A stretch of DNA of 64,000 nt, from contig NW_024751726.1 in the NCBI RefSeq assembly GCF_018991925.1, positions 1-64,000 on the forward strand, in the 5' to 3' direction. The notes under the pieces were generated by a model. That model saw nothing but the letters and a program-made list of their open reading frames with translations. It ran no database searches and was not told where the DNA came from. This document shows positions 14,001-27,600 of the stretch, one piece after another. This stretch comes from Homarus americanus (taxonomy: Eukaryota; Arthropoda; Malacostraca; Decapoda; Nephropidae). The position numbers and the translations under genes were made by a program. Numbering within the stretch: position 1 is the first letter of the stretch; the number at the start of each line of letters is the position of its first letter.

Positions 14001-15599
14001 GTATAACAATTGCCCCTAATGGAGTATAACAAAGACCCTGATGGAGTATAACAAAGTCCCTTATCGAGTATAACAAAGTCCCCTGATCGAGTATAATAAA
14101 GCTCCCTGACCGAGTATAACAAAGTCCCCTGATCGAGTATATCAAACCCCTTTGGTCAAGTATAATAAAGGCCCTGATCGAGTATAACAACTTCTCATGA
14201 TCGAGTATACCAAATTCCCCTTCTTCGATTATAACAAAAGCCCCTGATATAGTATAACAAAGGCCCCTGATCGAGTATAACAAAGGCCCCTGGTCGAGTA
14301 TATCAAAGCCCACTGATCGTGTATATCAAAGTCCCCTGATCGAGTATAACAAAGGCCCCTAATCGAGTCTAACAAAGTCCCCTGATCGAGTATAGCAAAT
14401 GCCCTTGATCGAGTATAACAAATGCCCCTCATCGAGTATAAGAAAGTCCCCTAATCGAATATAACAAAGCCCCCTGATCGAGTATAACTAAATGCCACTG
14501 GTCGAGCATAACAAAGGACCCTAGTTGAGTATAAAAAAGTCCTCTGATCGAGTTTAACAAAGTCCAATCATCGAGTATAACAAAGTCCCCTGATCGAGTA
14601 TAACAAAGTCCCCTGATCGAGTATATCAAAGCCCCTTCATCGAGTATAACAAAGTCCCCTGGTCGAGTATAACAAAGGCCCCTGATCGAGTATAACAAGG
14701 TACCCTGATCGAGTATAACAAAGGCCCCTGATGGAGTATAACAAAGTCCCCTTATCGAGCATAACAAAGGCTCCTGGTCGAGTATAACAAGGTTTCATGA
14801 TCGAGTATAACAAATTCCCCTGGTTCGAGTATAATAAAAGCCCCTGATAGAGTATAACAAAGGCTCCTAATCGAGTATAACAAAGTCCCCTGATCGAGCA
14901 TAACAAAGGCCCCTGGTCGAGTTTAACAAAGCCCACTGATCGAGTATATCAAAGTCCCCTGATCGAGTATAGCAAATGCCCCTCATCGAGTATAACAAAG
15001 TCCCCTAATCGAATATAACAAAGCCCTTTGATCGAGAATAACAAAGGCCACGGGTCGAGCATAACAAAGGACCCTGGTCGAGTATAACAAAGTCCCCTGA
15101 TCGAGTATAACAAAGTCCAATCATCGAGTATAACAAATAACCTGATCGAGTATAACAAAGTCCCCTGATCGAGTATATCAAAGCCCTCATCGAGTATAAC
15201 AAAGGCCCTCATCGAGTATAAAAGTCCCCTGATCGAGTATAACAAAAGTCCCTGGTCGAGTATAAGTCCCCTGATCGAGTATAACAAAGTCCCCTTATCG
15301 AGCATAACAAAGGCCCCTGGTCGAGTATAACAAAGCCCCCTTGATCGAATATTACAAAGTCCCCTGATCAAGTACAACAAAGTCCCCTGGTCGAGTAAAA
15401 CATATCCCATGATCGTGTATAACAAAGTTCCCTGGTCGAGTATAGTAATGTCCCCTGATCGAGTATAACAAAGCCCCCTGATCGAGTATAACAAAGTCCC
15501 CTGGTCAAGTATAACAAAGTCCCCAGATCGAGTATAACAAAGTCCTCTGTTCGAGTATAACAAAGGCCCTTGATCGAGTATAATAAAGGCCCCTAATCG

Positions 15600-16090
15600 A
15601 GTATATTAAAGTCCCTATTCAGATATAACAAGTGCCCCTAATGGAGTATAACAGTGGTATAACAAAGCCCTGATCGAGGGAAAACAAGCCCCTGATCGAG
15701 TATAACAAAGTTTATCAGGTATAACAATGTCCCTGATCGAGTATAATAAAGCTCCCTGACGAGTATAACAAAGTCCCTGATCGAGTATATCAAACCCCCT
15801 CGTCAAAGTATAATAAGGCCTGATCGAGTATAACAACTTCTCATGATGAGTATACCAAATTCCCCTTCTTCGATTATAACAAAAGCCCTGATATAGTATA
15901 ACAAAAGGCCTGATCGGTATAACAAAGGCCATTGGTCGGTATATCAAAGCCCACTGATCGTGTATATCAAAGTCCCCTGTCGAGTATAGCAAATGCCCTC
16001 ATCGAGTATAACAAAGTCCCCTAATCGAATGGCAATAAAGCCCTTTGATCGAGAATAACAAAGCTACGGGTCGAAAGCATAACAAAGCCA
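15600..16090. other. short indel-rich patch inside regular 23-bp array
   Basis: Regular 23-bp monomers on both sides are interrupted by about 490 bp with missing bases (CAGATATAAC, GACGAGTAT, ATAAGGCC) and shortened C runs. Monomer variants inside still follow the order seen in clean copies near 13,930-14,330. The damage is therefore overlaid on ordinary array sequence. A local polishing failure is the simplest reading. Confidence 0.65.
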
Positions 16091-19000
16091 CCTAGTCGAG
16101 TCTAACAAATTCCTCTGATCGAGTATAGCAAAGGCTCTTGATCGAGTATGAACAAATGCCCCTCATCGAGTATAACAAAGTCACCTAATCGTATATAAAA
16201 AAAAACCCTGATCGAGTATAATAAAGGCCACTGGTCGACCATAACAAAGGACCCTGGTCGAGTGTAACAAAGTCCCCTGATCGAGTATAACAAAGCCCAA
16301 TCATCGAGTATAACAAAGTCCTCTCATCGAGTAAAACAAAGTCCCCTGATCGAGTATATCAAAGCCCCCTGATCGAGTATAACAAAGTCCCCTATTCGAG
16401 TATAACAAAGTCCCCTGATCGAGTATAACAAAGCCCCCCCTGATCGAATATTACAAAGTCCCCTTTCAAGTATAACAAAGTCCCCTGATCGAGTATAACA
16501 AAGGCCCCTAATCGAGTCTAAGAAAGTCCCCTGATCGAGTATAGCAAAGGCCCTTGATCGAGTATAACAAATGCCCCTCATCGAGTATAACAAAGTCCCC
16601 TAATCGAATATAACAAAGCCCCCTGATCGAGTATAACAAAATGCCACTGGACGAGCATAGCAAAGGACCCTGGTTGAGTATAACAAAGTCCTCTGATCGA
16701 GTTTAACAAAGTCCAATCATCGAGTATAACAAAGTCCCCTGATCGAGTATACAAAGTCCCCTGATCGAGTATATCAAAGCCCCCTCATCGAGTATAACAA
16801 AGTCCCCTAATCGAGTATAACAAAGTCCCCTGGTCGAGTATAACAAAGGCCCCTGATCGAGTATAACAAAGTACCCTGATCGAGTATAACAAAGGCCCCT
16901 GATGGAGTATAACAATGTCCCTTTATCGAGCATAACAAAGGCCCCTGGTCGAGTATAACAAGGTTTCATGATCGAATATAACAAATTCCCCTGGTTCGAG
17001 TATAATAAAAGCCCCTGATAGAGTATAACAAAGGCTCCTGATCGAGTATAAGAAAATCCCCTGATCGAGCATAACAAAGGCCCCTGGTCGAGTATAACAA
17101 AGCCCACTGATCGAGTATATCAAAGTCCCCTGATCGAGTATAGCAAAGGCCCTTGATTGAGTATAACAAATGCCCCTCATCACGTATAACAAAGTCCCCT
17201 AATCGAATATAACAAAGCCCTTTGTTCGAGTATAACAAAGGCCACGGGTCGAGCATAACAAAGGACCCTGGTCGAGTATAACAAAGACACCTGATCGAGT
17301 ATAACAAAGTCCAATCATCGAGTATAACAAATACCCTGATCGAGTATAACAAAGTCCCCTGATCGAGTATATCAAAGCCCCCTAATCGAGTATAACAAAG
17401 GCCCCTCATCGAGTATAACAAAGTCCCTGATCGAGTATATCAAAGTCCCCTGGTCGAGTATAAGTCCCCTGATCGAGTATAACAAAGTCCCCTTATCGAG
17501 CATAACAAAGGCCCTTGGTCGAGTATAACAAAGCCCCCTTGATCGAATATTACCAATTCCCCTGATCGAGTATAGCAAAGTCCCCTGATCGAGTATAACA
17601 CATCCCCTGATCGAGTAAAACATATCGCCCTGATCGTGTATAACAAAGTTCCCTGGTCGAGTATAGTAATGTCCCCTGATCGAGTATAACAAAGCCCCCT
17701 GATCCCTGATCGAGTAAAACAAAGTTCTCTGGTCGAGTATAACAAAGTCCCTTGATCGAGTATAACAAAGCCCTCTAATCGAGTATAACAAAGTCCCCTG
17801 ATCGAGTATAACACATCCCCTGATAGAGTATAACATATCCCCTAATCGTGTATAACAAAGTTCCCTGGTCGAGTACAGTAATATCCCCTTATCGAGTATA
17901 ACAAAGCCCCCTGATCGAGTATAACAAAGTCCCCTGTTTGAGTATAACAAAGTCCCCTGATCGAGTATACCAAAGTCCCCTGATCGAGTAAAGCAAAGTC
18001 CCCTGGTCGAGTATAACAAAGTCCCTTGATCGAGTATAACAAAGCCCCCTGATCGAGTAAAACAAAGTCCCCCGATCGAGTATAACAAAGTCCCCTGATC
18101 GAGTATAATAAAGCTCCCTGACCGAGTATAAGAAAGTCCCCTGATCGAGTATATCAAACCCCCCTGGTCAAGTATAATAAAGGCCGTGATCGAGTATAAC
18201 AAATTCTCATGATCGAGTATACCAAATTCCCCTTCTTCGATTATAACAAAAGCCCCTGATATAGTATAAAAAATCCCAGCTAATCGAGTATAACAAAGTC
18301 CCCTGATCGATTATAACAAAGGCCCCTAATCGAGACTAACAAAGTCCTCTGATCGAGTATAGCAAAGGCCCTTGATCGAGTATAACAAATGCCCCTCATC
18401 GAGTATAATAAAGTCACATAATCGAATATAACAAAGCCCCCTAATCGAGTATAACAAAGGCCACTGGTCGACCATAACAAAGGACCCCGGTCGAGTATAA
18501 CAAAGTCCCCTGATCGAGTATAACAAAGCCCAATCATCGAGTATAACAAAGTCCCCTTAACGAGCATAACAAAGGCCCCTGGTCGAGCATAACAAAGTCC
18601 CCTGGTCGAGTATAACAAATATCCCTGATCAAGTATAACAAAGTCCCCTGGTCGAGTATAACAAAGTCCCCTGGTCGAGTATAACCAAGCCCCTGATCGA
18701 GAATAACAAAGTCCCCTGATCACATATAACCAAGTCCCCTTATCGAGCATAACAAAGGCCCCTGGTCGAGCATAATAAAGCCCCCTGATCGAATATAGAA
18801 CAGTCCCCTGATCGAGGAAAACAAAGTCCCCTCGTCGAGTATAACACAGTCCCTTGATCGAGTATAACAGAGCCCCCTGATCGAGTAAAACAAAGTCCCC
18901 CGATCGAGTATAACAAAGTCCTCTGATCGAGTATAATAAATTCCCCTGATCGAGTATAACAAAGTCCCCTGGTCGAGTCTAACAAATTCCCCTGATCGAG

Positions 19001-20009
19001 TATAACAAAGTCTCCTGGTTGAGTATAACAAAGGCCCATGATCGAGTATAACAAAGGCCCCTGATCGAGTATAACAAAGTCCCCTGATCGAGTATAACAA
19101 AGTCCTGTTATCGAGTATAACAAAGTCCCCTAGTCGAGTATAACAAATTCCCCTCATCGAGTATAACAAAGTCCCCTGGTCGCGTGTAAAAAGGCCCCTG
19201 GTCGAGTATAACAAAGTCCCCTGGTCGAGTATATCCAAGACCCCTGATCGAGAATAACAAAGTCCCCTGATCGAATATAACAAATTCCCTCATCGAGTAT
19301 AACAAAGTCCCCTGGTCTCGTATAACAAGGTACCCTGATCGAGTATGACAAAGTTCCCTGGTCGTGTATAACAAAGCCCCCGGTTGAGTATAACAAAGCC
19401 TCCTAATCGAGTATAACAAAGTCCCGTGATCGAGTATAACACATCCCCTGATCGAGTATAACAAACTCCCCTGATCGAGTATAACAAAGTCCTGTTATCG
19501 CGTATAACAAAATCCCCTAGTCGAGTATAACAAATTCCCCTGGTCGAGTATAACAAAGTCCCCTGGTCGAGTATAACCAAGGCCCCTGATCGAGAATAAC
19601 AAAGTCCCCTTATCGAGCATAACAAAGGCCCCTGGTCGAGCATAACAAAGACCCCAGGTCGAGTATAACAAAGCCACCTGATCGAGTATAACAAAGTTCC
19701 CCTGGTTGAGTATAACAAAGCCCCCTGATCGAGTATAACAAAGTCCCCTGATCGTGGATAACAAAGTCCCTTAATCGAGTATAACAAAGGCCCCCAGTTG
19801 AGTATAAGAAAGCCTCCTAATCGAGTATAACAAAGTCCCCTGATCGAGTAAAACACATCCCCTGATCGAGCCTGATCGAGGAAAACAAAGCCCCAGATCG
19901 AGTAGTATAACAAAGTCCCCCTCTTGAGTATAATAAAGGCCCCCTTATCGAGTATAACAAAGTCGCGTGATCGAGCACAACAAAGACTCTCTGATCGAGA
20001 ATAACAAAC

Positions 20010-20640
20010 CACCTGGATCAAGTATAACTAAGTCCCTGGTTGGAGTATAACAAAGCCCCTGATCGAGTATAAAAGTCCCCTGATCCAGTATAACAAATTC
20101 CCCTGATCAGTGGAGTAACAGTCCTGTTATCGAGTATAACAAAGTCCAATAGTCAAGTATAAATTCTCATCGAGTACAGCAGAGTCCCTTGGTCGTATAA
20201 CAAAGTCCCCTGGTCGAGTATAACACAGTCCCCTGGTCGAAAAAACTACAGCCCTGATAGATAAATAAATAAAGTCCCTGATCGAATATAACAAAGTCCT
20301 CAGATCGAGTATAATGAAAGTCTCTGGTCGTGTATAACTATTCTGGTTGAGTATAACAAAGCCTCCTAATCGAGTATAACAAAGTCCTGTGATCGGCATA
20401 TCACATCACCTGATCGAGCTCAATATATCCCCTGATCGTGTATATAACAAATTTCCCTGGTCGAGTATACTAACATCCCCTAATCGAGTATAACAGCGCC
20501 CTAATCGAGTATAAATAAAACTCCCCTGGTCGAGTAAACAAAGTCCCTTTGTCGAGTATATAACCATGCCCTGATCGAGAATAACAAAGTCCCCTTATCG
20601 AGTATAACAGTTTTCCCTGGTCGAGTATAAACAGCTACCT
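20010..20640. other. indel-rich patch inside 23-bp array
   Basis: Monomers between about 20,010 and 20,640 carry small insertions and deletions (for example GGAGTATAAC and AGATAAATAAATAAAG). Those from 20,690 onward are again regular and match 24,040 onward almost base for base. The abrupt quality change suggests consensus error and not age. Similar smaller patches lie near 11,060-11,240, 22,420-22,800, 39,640-39,740, 40,220-40,560 and 41,170-41,300. Confidence 0.6.
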
Positions 20641-20690
20641 GATCGAGTATAACAAAGTTCCCCTGTTGAGTATAACAAAGCCCCCTTTGA

Positions 20691-21001
20691 TCGAGTATAA
20701 CAAAGGCCCCTGATCGAGTATAACAAGCTCCCCTGGTCGAGTAAAACAAAGTCCCCTGGTCGAGTATAAGAAAGCCACCTAATCGGAAATAACAAAGTCC
20801 CCTTATCGAGTATAACACATCCCCTGATCGAGTATAACATATCCCTTGATCGTGTATAACAAAGTTTCCTGGTCGAGTATAGTAATGTCCCCTAATCGAG
20901 TATAACAAAGGCCCCTGATCGAGTATAGCAAAGTCCCCTTATCGAGCATAACAAAGGACCCTGGTTGAGTATAACAAAGCCCCCCTCATCGAATATTACA
21001 A
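20691..21001. repeat. near-identical duplicated segment (offset 3,349), copy 1
   Basis: About 310 bp matching 24,040-24,350 essentially base for base where I compared, including the rare AACAAGCTCCCC, TATAAGAAAGCCACC and AATCGGAAATAAC variants and the four-monomer cassette. Upstream of 20,690 the copies share variant order, but copy 1 becomes indel-rich. Confidence 0.8.
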
Positions 21002-21009
21002 AGTTCCTT

Positions 21010-21640
21010 AATCAGGTACAACAAAGTCCCCTGATCGAGTATAACAAAGACCCCTATTCGAGTATAACAAATGCCCCTAATGGAGTATAACAAAGACCCT
21101 GATGGAGTTTAATAAAGTCCCCTGATCGAGGAAAACAAAGCCCCCTGATCGAGTATAACAAAGTCCCCTTATCGAGTATAACAAAGTCCCCTGATCGAGT
21201 ATAATAAAGCTCCCTGACCGAGTATAACAAAGTCCCCTAATCGAGTATATCAAACCCCCCTGGTCAAGTATAATAAAGGCCCTGATCGAGTATAACAAAT
21301 TCTCATTATCGAGTATGCCTAATTCCACTTCTTCTATTAAAACAAAAGCCCCTGATATAGTATAACAAATCCCTCTAATCGAGTATAACAAAGTCCCCTG
21401 ATCGATTATAACAAAGGCAACTAGTCGAGTCTAACAAATTCCTCTGATCGAGTATAGCAAAGACTCTTGATCGAGTATAACAAATGCCCCTCATCGAGTA
21501 TAACAAAGTCACCTAATCGTATATAAAAAAGCCCCCTGATCGAGCATAACAAAGGCCACTGGTCGCCAATAACAAAGGACCCTGGTCGAGTATAACAAAG
21601 TCCCCTGATCGAGTATAACAAAACCCAATCATCGAGTATA
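21010..21640. repeat. distant copy of the 846-bp higher-order unit
   Basis: Matches 9,861-10,491 in variant order: the GAGGAAAAC monomer, AATAAAGCTCCCTGACC, the double-C TATCAAACCCCCC monomer, ATATAGTATAAC, the GAGTCTAAC monomer, the CGTATATAAAAAAG monomer and the AATCATCGAG monomer. Spacing from copy 2 is constant at about 11,149 bp over the part I compared. It marks a larger duplication inside arm 1. Confidence 0.75.
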
Positions 21641-24039
21641 ACAAAGTACTCTCATCGAGTAAAACAAAGTCCCCTGATCGAGAATATCAAAGCCCCCTGA
21701 TCGAGTATAACAAAGTCCCCTGGTCGAGTATAACAAAGTCCCCTGATCGAGTATAACAAAGCCCCCTGATCGAATATTACAAAGTCCCCTTTCAAGTATA
21801 ACAAAGTCCCATGATCGAGTATAACAAAGTCCCCTGGTCGCGTATAACAAAGGCCCCTGATGGAGGATAACAATGACCCTGATGGAGTATAACAAAGTCC
21901 CCTGATCGAGGAAAACAAAGCCCCCTGATCGAGTATACCATAGTCCCCTGATCGAGTATAACAAAGTCCCTTGATCGAGTATAACAAAGGCCCCTCATCG
22001 AGTAAAACAAAGGCCCCCGGTAGAGTGTAACAAAACCTCCTGATCGAGTATAACAAAGTCCCCTAATTGAGTATAACACATCCCCTGATAGAGAATAACA
22101 TATCCCCTGATCGTGTATAACAAAGTTCCATGGTCGCGTATAGTAATATCCCCTGATCGAGTATAACAAAGCCCCCTGATCGAGTATAACAAAGTCCCCT
22201 GTTTGAGTATAACAAAGTTCCCTGATCGAGTATACCAAAGTCCCCTGATAGGGTAAAACAAAGTCCCCTGGTCGAGTATAACAAAGTCCCTTGATCGAGT
22301 AAAACAAAGCCCCCTCATCGAGTAAAACAAAGTCCCCCGATCGACTATAACAAAGTCCCCTGATCGAGTATAATAAAGCTCCCTGACCGAGTATAACAAA
22401 GTCCCCTGATCGAGTATATAACAAATTCTCGCGATCGGAGTATACCAAATTCTTCGATTATAACAAAAGCCCCTGATATAGTGGCAACAAATCCTCTAAT
22501 CGAGTATAACAAAGTCCCTGATCGATTATAACAGCGCTCCCCTAATCGAGTTCAAGAACAGTCCGATTCTATATAGCAGCGCCCTGATCGAGTATATAAC
22601 AAATGCCCTTCACTATATAACAAAGTCACCTAATCGAATATAAAAAGCCCCTGATCGAGTATAACAAAGGCCACTGGTCGTCACAACAAAGGCCCCTGGC
22701 TCGGAGTATAACAAAGTCTCTGATTGAGTTAAGGCGTAACAAAAAGCCCAATCATCGAGTAGAACAAAGTCCTCTCTATCGACTGATCGGGTATAACAAA
22801 GGACCTTGATCGAGTATAATAAAGGCCCCTAATCGAGTTTAACAAAGTCCCTTGATCAAGTATAACAAATCCCCTGATCTAGTAAAACAAAGTCCCCCGA
22901 ACGAGTATAACAAAGTCCTCTGATCGAATATAACAAAGTCCAATGGTCGTGTATAACAAAGTCCCCTGGTCGAGTATAACAAATTCCTCTTATCGAGTAT
23001 AACAAATTCCCCTGGATGAGTAAAACACTGGCCCATGATTGAGTATAACAAAGGCCCCTCATCGAGTATAACAAAGGCCCCTCATCGAGTCTATCAAAGT
23101 CCCCTGATCGATTATGACAAAGGCCCTTGATCGATTATTACAAATTCCCCTGATCGAGTATAACAAAGTCCCCTGGTCGAGCATAACAATGTCCCCTGGT
23201 CGAGTATAACAAAGATCCCTGGTCGAGTATAACCAAGGCCCCTGATCCAGAATAACAACGTCCTCTGATCGAATATAACAAAGTCCCCTTAACGAGCATA
23301 ACAAAGGCCCCCTGATCGAATAATACAAAGTCCCTTGATCAAGTATAACAAAGTCCCCTGATCGAGTATAACAAACTCCCCTTGTCGAGTATAACAAAGT
23401 CCCTGATGGAGTATAACAAAGTCCCCTGATCGAGGAAAACAAAACCCCCAGATCGAGTATAACAAAGTCCCCTGATCGAGTATATCAAAGGCCCCTCATC
23501 GAGTATAACAAAGTCTCGAGCACAACAAAGACCATGGTCGAGTATAACAAAACCACCTGATCGAGTATAACAAAGTCCCCTGGTTGAGTATAACAAAACC
23601 CCCTAATCGAGTATAACAAAGTCCCCTGATCCAGTATAACAAATTCCCCTGATCGAGTATAACAAAGTCCTGTTATCGAGTAAAACAAAGTCCAATAGTC
23701 GAGTATAACAAATTCCCCTCATCGAGTATAACAAAGTCCCCTGGTCGCGTATAACAAAGTCCCCTGGTCGAGTATAACACAGTCCCCTGGTCGAGTATAA
23801 CCAAGGCCCCTGATCGAGAATAACAAAGTCCCCTGATCGAATATAACAAAGTCCTCTGATCGAGTATAACAAAGTTCCCTTGTCGTGTATAACAAAGCCC
23901 CCGGTTGAGTATAACAAAGCCTCTAATCGAGTATAACAAAGTCCTGGGATCGAGTATATCACATCCCCTGATCGAGTATAACATATCCCTTGATCGTGTA
24001 TAACAAAGTTCCCTGGTCGAGTATACTAATATCCCCTGA

Positions 24040-24350
24040 TCGAGTATAACAAAGGCCCCTGATCGAGTATAACAAGCTCCCCTGGTCGAGTAAAACAAAG
24101 TCCCCTGGTCGAGTATAAGAAAGCCACCTAATCGGAAATAACAAAGTCCCCTTATCGAGTATAACACATCCCCTGATCGAGTATAACATATCCCTTGATC
24201 GTGTATAACAAAGTTTCCTGGTCGAGTATAGTAATGTCCCCTAATCGAGTATAACAAAGGCCCCTGATCGAGTATAGCAAAGTCCCCTTATCGAGCATAA
24301 CAAAGGACCCTGGTTGAGTATAACAAAGCCCCCCTCATCGAATATTACAA
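24040..24350. repeat. near-identical duplicated segment (offset 3,349), copy 2
   Basis: Second copy of 20,691-21,001. Similarity continues leftward at the level of variant order to about 23,680, and stops rightward near 24,350, where the next monomer differs (AAATCCCC against AAGTTCCTT). Confidence 0.8.
24157..24242. repeat. four-monomer variant cassette, second arm 1 example
   Basis: Same ordered series as at 10,922-11,008 (ACACATC, ACATATC, GTGTATAAC with GTTTCC, TAGTAATGTC). It sits inside the segment 24,040-24,350 that duplicates 20,691-21,001 nearly perfectly, so this cassette also dates a recent block duplication. Confidence 0.85.
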
Positions 24351-24609
24351 AATCCCCTGATCAAGTATAACAAAGTCCCCTGATCGAGTATAACAAAGAC
24401 CCCTATTCGAGTATAACAAATGCCCCTAATGGAGTATAACAAAGACCCTCATGGAGTAAAACAAAGCCCCCTGATCGAGTATAACAAAGTCCTCTTGTCG
24501 AGTATAACAAAGTCCCCTGATCGAGTATATCAAACCCCCCTGGTCGAGTATAATAAAGGCCCTGGTCGAGTAAACCAAATTCTCGTGATCGAGTATAATA
24601 AAGGCCCAA

Positions 24610-27600
24610 ATCGAGTTTAACAAAGTCCCTTGATCAGTATAACAGCACCTAATCTAGTAAAACAAAGTCCCTCGATCGAGTATAACAAGTCCTGATCAAA
24701 TATAAAGAAAGTCAATGGTCGTGTATAACAAAGTCCCTGGTCGAGTATAACAAATTCCCTGATCGAGTATAACAAAGTCCCCTGGTCGAGTATAACAAAT
24801 TCCTCTTATCGAGTATAACAAAGTCCCTGGATGAGATACAATGGCCCATGATTGAGTATAACAGTCCCTGATCGATTATGACAAACCTTGATCGATTATT
24901 ACAAATTCCCTGATCGAGTATAACAAAGTCCCTGGTCGAGGTATAACCAGGCCCTGATCGAGAATAACAAAGTCCTTTGATCGAATATAACAAAGTTCCT
25001 GGTCGAGTATACAACAAGGCTCCCGGTTGAGTATAAACCCTCCTGACTGAGAATAACAAAGACCCTAATCGAGTATAACACATCCCTGATCGGTATAACA
25101 TATCCCTGATCGTGTATAACAAAGTTCCTGGTCGAGTATAATGTCCCTCATCGAGTATAACAAAGTCCCTTATCGAGCATAACAAAGGCCCTGGTCGGAG
25201 TATAACAAAGCTCCCTGATCGAATCTTACAGTCCCTGATCAAAGTATAACAAAGTCGTCTGATCGAGTATAACAAAGACCCTTCATCAGTATAAAAGTCC
25301 CTGATCCAAGTATAACAAAGTCCTCTGATCGAGTATAACAAAGTCCCCTGATCGAGTGTAACAAAGGCCCTTGATCGAGTATAATAAGGCCATTAATCGA
25401 GTTTAACAAAGTCACTTGATCGGTATAACACATCCCTGATCGAGTATAACATATCCCTGATCATGTATAACAAAGTTCCTGGTCAGTATACAAAGTCCTT
25501 GGTCAAGTATAACAAAGGCCCCAGATGGAGTATAACAAAGACCATGATGGACTATAACAAAGTCCCTGATCAAGAAAAACAAAGCCCCTGATCGAGTATA
25601 ACAAAAGTCCTCTGATCGAGTATAACAAAAGCAACCTGGTCGAGTATAACAAAGACCCTGATCGAGAGTATAACAAAGTCTGATCGAGTATAACAAAGTC
25701 CCTGATCGACTATAATAAAGCCCCTTACCGAGTGTAACAAAGTCCCTGATCGAGTATATCAAACCCCTGGTGAGTATAATAAGGCCCTGATCGAGTATAA
25801 CAAAGTCTCAAGATCGAGGTATAACAAATTCCCTGGTTCGAGTATAACAAAAGCCCTGATAGAGTATAGCAAGGCCATTGATCGAGTATAAAAATGCCCT
25901 CATCGAGTATAACAAAGCCCCTAATCGAATATAACAAAGCCCCTTATCGTATATAACAAAGTCCCATGGTCGAGTATAACAAAGCCCTGATCGGGTAAAA
26001 CAAATTCCCCGATCGAGTATAACAAATTTCCTGATCGGTATAAAAATTCCCTGATCGAGGTATAACAAAGTCCCTGGTCGAGGTATAACAAAGTCACCTG
26101 ATCGAGTATAACAAAGCCTTCTGTTTGAGTATAACAAAGTCCTTGATCGAGTATAACACATCTGATCGAGTATAACATATCTTCTGATCGTGTATAACAA
26201 AGTTCCTGGTCGAGTATAAATGTGTCCCATGATCGAGTATAACAAAGCCCCTGATCGAGTATAACAAAGTCCCTGGTCAGTAAAAATAAAGTCCCATGAT
26301 CGAGTATAACAAAGTCCTCTGATCAGGTAAACAAAGTTCCTGATCGAGTACAGCAAAACCACCTGATCGAGTATAACAAAGTCCCTGATCGAGTATAACA
26401 AATTCCCTGATCGAGTATAACAAAGGCCCCGGTTGAGTATAACAAGCCTCCTGACTGAGTATAACAAAGTCCCTGATCGAGTATAAGAATGGCCCCTCCA
26501 TCAGGTATAACAAGTCCTTATCGAGCATAACAAAGGCCCTGGTCGAGTATAGCAAAGCCCCTCTGATCGGATATTACAAAGTCCCTGATCAAGTATAACA
26601 AAGTCTGATCGGTATAACAAAGTCCCTGGTCGAGAAAACAAAGCCCCTGATGGCATAACAAAGTCCCCTGATCGAGTATAACAAAGTCCCTGGTTGACCA
26701 TAACAAAAGGCCCCGTCTAATATATGAAAGTCCCTAATCGAGAATATAACAAAGGCCCTGATCGAGGTATAACAAAGGCCACTGGTCGAACATAACAAAT
26801 CACCCTACTCGATGGGGGCCTTTGTTATTCTCGATCAGGGGACATTATTACTACTCGACCGAAAATTGTTATACTCGATCAGGGCCTATACTCTCGACCA
26901 GGGGGTTTGATGATCAGGAAGACTTCTTATACTCGATGAGGGCTCTTTACTCTCGACCGGTGATTTTATGTTCGACCAGTGGCCTTTGTTATACTCGTCG
27001 AAGGCTTTGTTATATTCGGTGGGGACTTTCATATAATGACCAGGGCCTTTCTTAGTCAACCAGGGGACTTTGTTATACTGATAGGGACTGTTATACTCGA
27101 TGGGGGCTGTTATACTCGATCAGGGGATTACTACTCGACCCGGGCTTTGTTATACTTGATCGGGGACTTTGTATTCCGATCACGGGGGCTTTGTTATGAT
27201 CGATCAAGGGCCTGTTGTTACCATTAACGGTTTTGTTATACTCCATCGAGGGGCTTTGTTATACTCAACCGAAGGCCTTTGTTGTTCGATGAGGGGCATT
27301 GTAATATTCGATTAGGGGACTTTGTTATACTCGATGAGCATTGTTATTTTCGATCAGGGCCTTTGCTATACTCGATCAGAGGATGTAATACTAGATGGGG
27401 ACTTTGTTATACTCGATCGGGGCTTTATTTACTCGACCAGGGTCCTTTGTTATGCTTGAGCACAGGACTTTGTTATACTAGATCGAAATTTGTTATACTC
27501 GACAAGACTTTGTTATACTAGACCGAGGACTTTGTTATACTCGATCAAGACCTTTGTTATACGAAGGACTTTGTTATACTCGATCGAGAATTTGTTATAC

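Larger units (their letters stand above)
1..26806 (-). repeat. 23-bp satellite array, arm 1
   Basis: Roughly 1,100 to 1,200 head-to-tail monomers of about 23 bp fill this arm. On the plus strand each reads GATCGAGTATAAC followed by AAAGTCCCCT, with GATC at the monomer boundary. Common variants change TCGAG to TTGAG or TCAAG, GTCCCC to GGCCCC or GCCCCC, and AACAAA to AACACA or AACATA. Some stretches are 22-mers with a shorter C run. The minus strand has no stop codon in any phase of the consensus. Because 23 is not a multiple of three, every phase yields the same 23-residue peptide period (LLYSIRGLCYTRSGD then FVILDQGT), which explains the long minus-strand open frames. These frames are not genes. 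The array begins before the window. Strand is given as the open strand. Confidence 0.97.

Noticed and set aside
4252..24623. Long minus-strand open frames over arm 1 (up to about 276 codons)
   Set aside because: They are translations of the 23-bp satellite, identical in all phases, with no domain, unique sequence or conserved ends.
1..26806. CRISPR array
   Set aside because: The repeats are directly abutting 23-mers with no unique spacers and no cas genes, and the context is animal retroelements.
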